Below, in pieces: positions 1-4,813 of a stretch of DNA of 32,804 nt. Positions within the stretch are counted from its first letter, which is position 1. Every line of letters starts with the position of its first letter. Made by a program: the position numbers and the translations under genes. Below the pieces are notes generated by a model, which worked only from the letters and a program-made list of their open reading frames with translations, made no database searches and was not told the DNA's origin. The stretch comes from Anaerolineae bacterium (GTDB lineage: Bacteria > Chloroflexota > Anaerolineae > Aggregatilineales > UBA2796): assembly GCA_019637615.1 (NCBI GenBank), contig JAHBVJ010000054.1:1-32804 (forward strand). The letters are read 5' to 3'.

Positions 1-483
1 CCCATGAGGCAGTTGGAAGGAAAGCTCTTGAGAAAACACCGAGCAACTAACGATGGTTTCGACTTGTTTTAGTCTGTTTAGCAGCCAATTTCTATTACTT
101 GGGTGCTTGGCGGCAAATGCAATAATCTCAGGCAGAATATCGTTAGAAAAATACAATTCATGCAACATGCCAATCGCATTTCCCGCACTAGTAATAATTT
201 CCTCGCGTCTAAGTAGCTGCTCATTTGTCACCGATAGAAGATCAGGAAAATAGACCTCTCCGTATGTATTCGCAAGTGCGCGAAGTGCATACACACGTTC
301 CCAATAGCGACGTTCGCTATCTAAAACGATAGCCTGTAAATCAAAAATGATCGCATTTGACCCAATTGCGGAGAGAATGTGCAATGCTTGTTGGCTTATA
401 TACTGAGGAGCGTGATATACCAGTTGAATGAGATCAAGAGCCGCAGTATCTCGATCCTTCCAAACAAATCGTTTAGTTGGCAT
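1..483 (-). CDS. Hypothetical protein, N-terminal part (runs off window)
   Basis: An open frame on the minus strand starts at an ATG at 483 and stays open to base 1, giving 161 residues of an incomplete protein. It begins MPTKRFVWKDRDTAAL and is rich in Leu, Ile, Ala and charged residues in a pattern that suggests stacked helices (HEAT-like), but no family is recognised. The triplet just before the ATG is an in-frame TGA, so the start cannot lie further upstream. No good Shine-Dalgarno sequence is visible, which leaves the start uncertain. The stretch is clearly richer in A+T than the genes from 1124 onward, which may mean foreign origin. It lies downstream of the permuted tRNA array on the same strand and could be read from it. 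Function unknown. Confidence 0.6.
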   Translation of the reverse strand, partial: MPTKRFVWKDRDTAALDLIQLVYHAPQYISQQALHILSAIGSNAIIFDLQAIVLDSERRYWERVYALRALANTYGEVYFPDLLSVTNEQLLRREEIITSAGNAIGMLHELYFSNDILPEIIAFAAKHPSNRNWLLNRLKQVETIVSCSVFSQELSFQLPHG

Positions 484-547
484 TCATAGGCGCGTTGTAG
501 TTGCGCCGAACTCCAGATGCGATTCAATGATCGAAGACTTTACAGAA

Positions 548-571
548 TTATCGATTCAGATTCATCGATAA
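548..571. repeat. Perfect 8-bp inverted repeat between tRNA array and downstream gene
   Basis: TTATCGAT at 548-555 and ATCGATAA at 564-571 are perfect inverted copies separated by 8 bases. The repeat lies about 40 bases past the end of the last tRNA trailer helix and about 65 bases before the ATG at 483 on the minus strand. It could be an operator for that gene or an RNA stem marking the end of the tRNA transcript. There is no U-run, so a classical terminator is unlikely. Confidence 0.5.
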
Positions 572-611
572 CACATATCTCGTTAGAGTAAGCCTTTCTT
601 GTAGAAAACAA

Positions 612-766
612 ACTGCTGCGGATAAATGATGACCGAAGATGTTTTAGCGCGTCTGCCCTTCCGCCATAGCGGCACGTTCATTTGCCGCCAGCAGGACTCG
701 AACCTGCACGTCCTTGCGGACACATCGCCCTTAACGATAACCCTCGAATCTTCGACCCACAGCAGT
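612..766 (-). promoter_or_regulatory. Leader/trailer helices of permuted unit 3
   Basis: Leader bases 755-766 (ACTGCTGTGGGT on the minus strand) pair with trailer bases 612-623 (ATCCGCAGCAGT) over 12 bp including two G-U pairs. A second helix pairs leader 748-754 (CGAAGAT) with trailer 634-640 (ATCTTCG), 7 bp. The two helices are contiguous on the leader side and separated by 10 nt on the trailer side. The four pairs beyond the 8-bp core are unique to this unit, so the pairing is cognate rather than a shared sequence word. The helices bracket the place where 5' and 3' halves must be joined; a role in processing is inferred. Confidence 0.7.
647..739 (-). tRNA. Permuted tRNA, Leu(AAG)-like (unit 3)
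   Basis: The 3' half comes first: a complete anticodon arm at 723-739 (5-bp stem, loop TTAAGGG, anticodon AAG at 730-732, G37), a class II variable arm at 708-722 (GTCC-GCAA-GGAC), T arm 691-707, acceptor 3' strand 684-690 and an A discriminator at 683. A 10-nt stretch (674-683, including the discriminator) follows. Then comes the 5' half: acceptor 667-673, TG at 8-9, and a D arm running TGGCGGAA...GGCAGACGCG, which is the bacterial tRNA-Leu signature. Long variable arm, D-arm signature and A73 all agree on Leu. The exact junction is not certain: the whole anticodon arm may sit in the 3' half (break near position 26/27), but ACATC at 637-641 could also pair with GATGT at 722-726. AAG is an uncommon Leu anticodon in bacteria. 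Confidence 0.75.
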
Positions 767-782
767 ATGTCACGTTGAAAAA

Positions 783-917
783 CTGCGGATAATTTTGTTC
801 GACAAGCCCAATTCTGATGCTCTATCCAGTTGAGCTACGCTACAACTTGCGCTGTAACGGCGGGACTCGAACCCGCAACCAGCAGATTAAAGATAAGGCT
901 TATCTGCCGACCCGCAG
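783..917 (-). promoter_or_regulatory. Leader/trailer helices of permuted unit 2
   Basis: Leader 910-917 (CTGCGGGT) pairs with trailer 783-790 (ATCCGCAG) over 8 bp. An inner helix pairs leader 897-904 (GATAAGCC) with trailer 801-808 (GGCTTGTC), 8 bp with one G-U, and directly abuts a TTATC motif (892-896) in front of the 3' half. Compared with unit 1, a T-A pair in the core helix is replaced by C-G on both sides, which is a compensatory change. Confidence 0.7.
810..896 (-). tRNA. Permuted tRNA, Lys(UUU)-like (unit 2)
   Basis: The 3' half at 877-891 supplies TTTAA then TCTGC and variable loop TGGTT, followed by T arm 860-876 and acceptor 3' strand CGTTACA (853-859). An 8-nt linker (845-852) separates it from the 5' half: acceptor TGTAGCG 838-844, TA, D arm 819-835 (GCTC AACTGGATA GAGC), A26, then TCAGA (813-817). 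TCAGA pairs with TCTG of the 3' half (four pairs plus one T-C mismatch), so the break here falls inside the anticodon loop. Joining the halves gives a loop of the ATTTTAA type with anticodon UUU, and the TGGTT-GCGGG context also fits tRNA-Lys. The T1-A72 acceptor end and a G at position 73 are odd for bacterial tRNA-Lys, so the isotype is tentative. Confidence 0.7.
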
Positions 918-932
918 CATAGTCACTAATGA

Positions 933-1061
933 ACTACGGATAAGTGCTGGAGAACGAGTGCATTTGACCACTCTGCCACAGCGCGATGAGCCGCGCTGAC
1001 GGGATTCGAACCCGCGTTTCCTTTTTGCAGAAAGATAACGTTCTGCCAATCGACCCGTAGT
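933..1061 (-). promoter_or_regulatory. Leader/trailer helices of permuted unit 1
   Basis: Leader 1053-1061 (ACTACGGGT) pairs with trailer 933-941 (ATCCGTAGT), 9 bp with one G-U. An inner helix pairs leader 1040-1049 (TTGGCAGAACG, with one bulged C) with trailer 947-956 (CGTTCTCCAG), 10 bp. The inner helix directly touches TTATC in front of the 3' half. The conserved parts across all three units are GGGTCG in the leader, TTATCCG in the trailer and TTATC at the leader/exon border. Confidence 0.7.
957..1038 (-). tRNA. Permuted tRNA, Cys(GCA)-like (unit 1)
   Basis: The 3' half begins after a TTATC motif (1034-1038). A possible anticodon arm lies at 1019-1035: stem TCTTT/AAGGA with one G-U, loop CTGCAAA, anticodon GCA at 1026-1028. 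It is followed by a short 3-nt variable loop, T arm 999-1015 and acceptor 3' strand CAGCGCG (992-998). Six bases (986-991, G then CTCAT) lead to the 5' half: acceptor CGCGCTG 979-985, TG, D arm 960-976 with the GTGG element, A26 at 959. The seven acceptor pairs are all Watson-Crick. The loop says Cys, but a G at position 73 and C1-G72 are unusual for tRNA-Cys, and the GTGGCAGAGTGG D-arm context also occurs in tRNA-Ser. The isotype is therefore less sure than the permutation. Confidence 0.7.
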
Positions 1062-1068
1062 GTTTACA

Positions 1069-1097
1069 ATCATACACGGGTGTTAGCGGTTTGGGAA
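1069..1097 (-). promoter_or_regulatory. Sigma70-like promoter of the permuted tRNA array
   Basis: On the minus strand a TATGAT -10 box (1069-1074) lies 17 bases after TTCCCA (1092-1097), which matches TTGACA at four of six positions. Seven bases after the -10 box the first leader helix of unit 1 begins (1061), so the transcript would start essentially at the leader helix. Placement and spacing make this a good candidate. Confidence 0.55.
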
Positions 1098-1123
1098 GGG
1101 TCAAATTTGAATAACGACCAACG

Positions 1124-1723
1124 TTAGCGCATTGAGATTTTCGTCTGCGTTTGCATCACGTTTTGATCAACGGGCGCGGTCTTGGGACGGCGCGGGAAAA
1201 TGAATAGGCCATAGATCAGCAGTCCAAGCCCACTCATGAGACCCATCACGATCAAGGCGCTGGCGGCGGACAGCAGTAACCGCGTCGTGGTGTTGAGCGG
1301 GATCACCAATGGCGACATCTCGGCGTTGACGGGGGGACGCTCCACGATGCCGAATTCGTGCTCGATGCGCTCACCACTATCTAGTGTGAACACGAACGGT
1401 TTGTCCTCAAGCTGCACGTACAGCGGGCTATCGACTTTGAGCGTATATTGCACTTGAGCGGGCAGATTTTCAAAGCATTGGGCGGTGGTGCTGGTGGTGA
1501 TGGCGTTGCTGACGATGGCACCATTGCTGTTGGCGAGGCTCAGATTAACATCGGGTAAGCCAGTCTCGCCCGCATCGCGCAGCCCATTTTGATTCGCGTC
1601 GGCGTACAACACGACACACAACGTACCCGTGGCGGCTTGCGCACGCGCATGACTGATGGATGGCGTGATCAACAACTGCGTGCCTAAGATTGCCAACGTG
1701 ACAAGTCCAACTATCTTCCGCAT
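1124..1723 (-). CDS. Secreted/membrane-anchored SdrD-B-like domain protein
   Basis: A 199-residue protein with an N-terminal signal peptide (about residues 1-30, basic start then a hydrophobic core ending near SHARAQA). It has one extracellular beta-sandwich of the SdrD-B/Cna-B type: GTLCVVLYADANQNGLRDAGE at about 33-53 is the typical calcium-binding-like opening of that fold. One C-terminal membrane helix lies at about 149-176 and is followed by a basic cytoplasmic tail. A good ribosome site (AAGGGAG) lies 7 bases before the ATG. Such domains usually act as spacers or adhesion modules on the cell surface; the role here is inferred. It is transcribed toward the tRNA array but is probably a separate unit, since the array has its own promoter in the gap. 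Confidence 0.75.
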   Translation of the reverse strand: MRKIVGLVTLAILGTQLLITPSISHARAQAATGTLCVVLYADANQNGLRDAGETGLPDVNLSLANSNGAIVSNAITTSTTAQCFENLPAQVQYTLKVDSPLYVQLEDKPFVFTLDSGERIEHEFGIVERPPVNAEMSPLVIPLNTTTRLLLSAASALIVMGLMSGLGLLIYGLFIFPRRPKTAPVDQNVMQTQTKISMR

Positions 1724-1862
1724 CGATCCGCTCCCTTGTTCGTAGGCGTGAGGTCATTATAGCATCATAAGACCTTCACCTTTCCTCCTACTTAATAACG
1801 AATTAGTCGCACAAAAAGTTCCGAGCGGTTCATCAGCCGTAGGTTAACAACAGAGCAAGCCC

Positions 1863-1892
1863 TTGACACGTCCGGTAAACTTAAAGGATGTT
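1863..1892 (+). promoter_or_regulatory. Possible promoter for the glyoxalase-like gene
   Basis: A perfect TTGACA at 1863-1868 lies in the divergent 239-base gap, about 95 bases before the start at 1963. The matching -10 is poor: GATGTT at 1887-1892 with an 18-base spacer. It is a candidate on the strength of the -35 box only. Confidence 0.3.
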
Positions 1893-1962
1893 AGGCGCTG
1901 TAAGTAAAGTTGCCTTCCTATAACCATATTTCAACATCCGTCATACACAGTAGGACACTTAT

Positions 1963-2889
1963 ATGGCGTTCAGCCTCGATCATGTCGTGATCGCCGTCCG
2001 CGATCTGGGACAGGCCATGCAGGATTACCGTGAGTTGGGTTTCACGGTGATGTTCGGCGGCAAGCATACGCACAGCCCAACGCATAATGCGCTGATCTAC
2101 TTCAAAACCGGCGCATATATCGAACTGCTGGCGCGTCTTGAAGGCACAGCTCAGCCCGGCGGCGTCGATTTCAGCCCGTTGGTGGATGGCGGCGAAGGGC
2201 TGACGGGCTACTGTCTCGGCTCGGATGATCTGGACGCCGATCTAGCCGCGATGCGCGCACGGGGCATTCCAGCGGAACACAGCATCGATGGTGGGCGCAA
2301 ACGTGCGGACGGGGCGCAGTTGCAATGGAAAACTGGACGTATCGGCAGCAGTTTCACACCGTTTTTCATCCAAGATGTGACGCCGCGCGAACTGCGCGTC
2401 CCGACTGATCCTGCACTCACCACGCATTCGAACGGTGTGACGGCGTTGGTGGGTGTAGAAGTCGTGACGCCGCTGAACGACGAGATAATCAAACGCTATG
2501 AGCATATGCTTGGCATCCTCCCCGACGAAGTGGCGTTGAATGCGGCATCACGCACGTTTACGCTCACGAGCGGTCATCTGGTGCTGACCTCGCCGGAAGC
2601 TGCCGCGCCGTCCGCGCCTGAGGAGCCAAGCGCCCTTGATGACGATCTCGCGGAATCTACCAAGATCACATCGCACACGTTCCGCGCCTATATGCGGCAG
2701 ACGTTTGAATCGCGGCGGGCAGAATTTGAACGTAATGGAGCGCGCGAAGCGCTGTACGCCGTTCAGATGTTGATGGAAAGCGTGCCGAATATCAGCAGCT
2801 TACAAGAATCCGCGTTTGGTCTGCAAAAGACGCACGGTGTCCGCTTTATCCAAGCGGGTCTGAGCGAAACTGACGAAGATGACGAGTAG
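1963..2889 (+). CDS. Glyoxalase-like (VOC superfamily) protein
   Basis: A 308-residue cytoplasmic protein. The first half (about 4-160) opens with FSLDHVVIAVRDLGQAMQDY, the classic first strand and helix of a vicinal-oxygen-chelate module, and fits the Glyoxalase_3-like family. His7 and a Glu in YIELLARLEG (about residue 54) are in positions where such folds bind metal. A second, weaker VOC-like module follows at about 160-215 (GVTALVGVEVVTPL...). The C-terminal tail is acidic. The substrate cannot be deduced. It is the first gene of a plus-strand group and is followed 25 bases later by the C39-peptidase gene. Confidence 0.75.
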   Translation: MAFSLDHVVIAVRDLGQAMQDYRELGFTVMFGGKHTHSPTHNALIYFKTGAYIELLARLEGTAQPGGVDFSPLVDGGEGLTGYCLGSDDLDADLAAMRARGIPAEHSIDGGRKRADGAQLQWKTGRIGSSFTPFFIQDVTPRELRVPTDPALTTHSNGVTALVGVEVVTPLNDEIIKRYEHMLGILPDEVALNAASRTFTLTSGHLVLTSPEAAAPSAPEEPSALDDDLAESTKITSHTFRAYMRQTFESRRAEFERNGAREALYAVQMLMESVPNISSLQESAFGLQKTHGVRFIQAGLSETDEDDE

Positions 2890-2914
2890 TGGTAGTTAGG
2901 TTGATGGAGTAACC

Positions 2915-4666
2915 ATGTCGGAAATGCCTCATCCTCCGCGTCCGCAGCGGAATTATGTGAAGATCGGTCTATTTGCGCTTGGCGTAGGCATGATGCTGTT
3001 CGCGGGCATCGCGGCGTTGGTGCTGATCGTGACGCCCATCGCTTTCCGCAACCTGAGCGAAGCCGATCAAGCCCGCGTGGTGCGGCGCATTCCGATCATG
3101 CGCGTCTTCATGCCGACGCCCGAAGGTGGCGCGGATACGGTGCTACCCACCGTTGTGGTGACTTCGGATGCAGCTTTGGCACTGCTCAATACGGCTGCGC
3201 CGCCCACCGCCATCGCTATCCAACCGACGCAAGTACCACCCACTGCGATCCCTGCCAGCGCGACATTCACAGATGTGCCGCCGACGGAACTGCCAACCAG
3301 CACTGCCATTCCGCCTAGCGCGACCACTGCGCCGACAGATACGCCCGCGCCAACTGAGACGTCAATACCGAGCGAGACGCCGCTGCCACCGACTACCGCC
3401 GCCGCCATCGTGCCTACCGATGCGCCAGCGACAGCAGCCCAGATCGCGCAGGTTGCTACTACCCTGCCGCCGCCAACCGCCGTGCCTAGCGCCACCGAGA
3501 CGCCCGCGCCGAAAGTGATCACGGCAACACCGCTGCCGCCGCTGCCCACTAACACCGATATTCCGCCGACAGCAACGCCGCTGCCACCGACGGAAACACC
3601 ATTGCCCACGAGTACGCCGTTACCCTCGGCAACCTTCACGCCAGCACCGCCTACGCTCGTCGCGACGCCTACCGATATTCCTGCGCCGCCCGCCTTCAGC
3701 CTGATCGGGAAGGTGGCATGGGAGCCGCAGTTGTGGAATAACTGTGGGCCAGCGAATCTCTTGCAAGTGATGCGTTACCTGAAATGGCGCGATAATCAGG
3801 CCAACATCGCCTCATTCCTCAAGCCGAATGCCAATGATAAAAACGTCAGCCCAGAAGAATTGGTCAACTACGTCAATTCTAAGACCACCTTACGCGCCCT
3901 TACGCGCTCGGCGGGCAGTCTGGGCCTGCTTAAGGCGCTGATCTCGCAAGGATTCGGCGTGATTATTGAAACGGGCTACATCGATCCTGAAGAGGTGGAC
4001 AAAGGTTGGCTCGGTCACTACATGACGCTGATCGGTTACGACGACAACAGCCAACTGATCACATGGATGGACACACTGCACGATGTCCAGACGGACAGCT
4101 ACGCCACGCAGTACGAATATTGGCGACACTTCAACCGCGTGTACGTGATCGTCTACGATCCCGCGCGTGAGGCCGAATTGATGTCGCTCCTCGGCCCCAA
4201 CGCCGATCCTGCCTACAATGCGCTGCAATCGCTCGATCTGGCGAAGGCGGAAGCCTCCATGAACCCCAGTGATCCGTATGCGTGGTTCAACATGGGCACC
4301 AGTTTTGCCGTGCTCAAACGTTATCAAGAAGCCGCCACTGCTTATGATCAGGCGTTCAGCCTCGGCGTGCTGCCCTACCGCCACACGTGGTATCAATTCG
4401 GGTTCTACGAAGCCTATTATCAGACAGGGCAGTATCAACGCGTGCTCGATCTGGCGGATTACAACATCGAGAAGACTAAGGGCGATGAAGAGGAGCCTTT
4501 CTATTGGCGTGGGATGGTATTCGCGGCGACGGGACGCAGCCAAGAAGCCGTCGCAGAGTTCCAAGCGGCGTTGAAGTTCAATAAGTATTTCATGAAAGCA
4601 GGCGAAGCGATGGCGGCAGTCAGAAATGGCACCTTCCAAGCGCCAATCCTGACGCCACGCGGGTAG
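2915..4666 (+). CDS. Membrane-anchored C39-like peptidase with Pro/Thr stalk and TPR repeats
   Basis: A 583-residue protein. Residues 17-43 form one membrane helix after a short basic N-terminus. About 75-255 is a low-complexity stalk rich in Pro, Thr and Ala (TPLPPTETPLPTSTP-type repeats), placing the rest outside the cell. About 265-415 is a Peptidase_C39_2-type papain fold: LWNNCGPANLL carries the likely nucleophile Cys277 and GHYMTLIGYDD the likely His368. About 430-575 has tetratricopeptide-like helices (DPYAWFNMGTSFAVLKRYQEA; EPFYWRGMVFAATGRSQEA). It may cleave or bind peptides at the cell surface. The Pro/Thr stalk is common in Chloroflexota surface proteins. The substrate is unknown; C39_2 proteins are sometimes cysteine peptidases of unproven activity. 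Confidence 0.8.
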   Translation: MSEMPHPPRPQRNYVKIGLFALGVGMMLFAGIAALVLIVTPIAFRNLSEADQARVVRRIPIMRVFMPTPEGGADTVLPTVVVTSDAALALLNTAAPPTAIAIQPTQVPPTAIPASATFTDVPPTELPTSTAIPPSATTAPTDTPAPTETSIPSETPLPPTTAAAIVPTDAPATAAQIAQVATTLPPPTAVPSATETPAPKVITATPLPPLPTNTDIPPTATPLPPTETPLPTSTPLPSATFTPAPPTLVATPTDIPAPPAFSLIGKVAWEPQLWNNCGPANLLQVMRYLKWRDNQANIASFLKPNANDKNVSPEELVNYVNSKTTLRALTRSAGSLGLLKALISQGFGVIIETGYIDPEEVDKGWLGHYMTLIGYDDNSQLITWMDTLHDVQTDSYATQYEYWRHFNRVYVIVYDPAREAELMSLLGPNADPAYNALQSLDLAKAEASMNPSDPYAWFNMGTSFAVLKRYQEAATAYDQAFSLGVLPYRHTWYQFGFYEAYYQTGQYQRVLDLADYNIEKTKGDEEEPFYWRGMVFAATGRSQEAVAEFQAALKFNKYFMKAGEAMAAVRNGTFQAPILTPRG

Positions 4667-4700
4667 TTCCCGCCGACTCGTAAAAGGTCGTAAAGATTTC

Positions 4701-4741
4701 CCTACGGGCGATCTACGCCGTGGAATTCCTACGAAAGTAGG
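4701..4741 (+). promoter_or_regulatory. Two small hairpins in the leader of the LysM gene
   Basis: The 147-base gap before 4814 contains a bulged stem at about 4701-4723 (ACGG-G-CG with CGCCGT) and a perfect CCTAC-GAAA-GTAGG hairpin at 4728-4741 with a GNRA-type loop. The pair could belong to a structured 5' leader. I compared it by eye with the c-di-GMP-I consensus and it does not match. No riboswitch class is recognised. Confidence 0.35.
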
Positions 4742-4813
4742 TGGAACCAGATACTAGGATCGCTGTGTCTCTTTTTACAGAACGTAATTGAACCATCTGT
4801 AAGAGGGGATACG

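Larger units (their letters stand above)
612..1061 (-). other. Operon of three circularly permuted tRNA genes
   Basis: Read on the minus strand, three T arms with canonical TTCRANT loops (999-1015, 860-876, 691-707) and three D arms alternate, but each T-arm half precedes its own D-arm half. Acceptor strands pair only in that permuted order: 992-998 with 979-985 (7 Watson-Crick pairs), 853-859 with 838-844 (6 plus one G-U), 684-690 with 667-673 (6 plus one G-U). In the ordinary order (D-arm half followed by the next T-arm half) they do not pair. Leader and trailer of each unit also pair: 1053-1061 with 933-941, 910-917 with 783-790, 755-766 with 612-623. Units are separated by only about 15 bases, and no CCA is encoded. 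What is seen is the pairing. That the RNA is spliced or circularised into a working tRNA is inferred. Confidence 0.85.

Noticed and set aside
783..917. Local hairpins between the trailer of one unit and the leader of the next
   Set aside because: Eight pairs can form using G-U, but the outermost leader (1053-1061) and trailer (612-623) would lack proper partners, and the unit-specific extensions pair only with the cognate partner.
783..941. Group I intron core: ATCCGCAG and GTGAC words resemble conserved Q and R segments
   Set aside because: The sequence between tRNA halves is only about 60-80 bases and the segments are in the wrong order; a full ribozyme core cannot fit. The pairing is better explained by leader/trailer helices.
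817..999. Small open frame of 60 codons across the tRNA array
   Set aside because: It follows the complement of conserved tRNA arms and has no ribosome site; it is a by-product of RNA gene sequence.
661..1061. Ordinary tandem tRNA genes interrupted by introns
   Set aside because: In ordinary order the acceptor strands do not match (CGCGCTG against CGTTACA; TGTAGCG against TGGCGGC). They match only when each T-arm half is paired with the D-arm half that follows it.
3067..3639. Minus-strand frame rich in Gly and Val
   Set aside because: It is the antisense of the Pro/Thr stalk of the C39-peptidase gene.
4667..4813. c-di-GMP riboswitch before the LysM gene
   Set aside because: A GNRA-loop hairpin is present, but the conserved joining sequences of c-di-GMP-I are missing.
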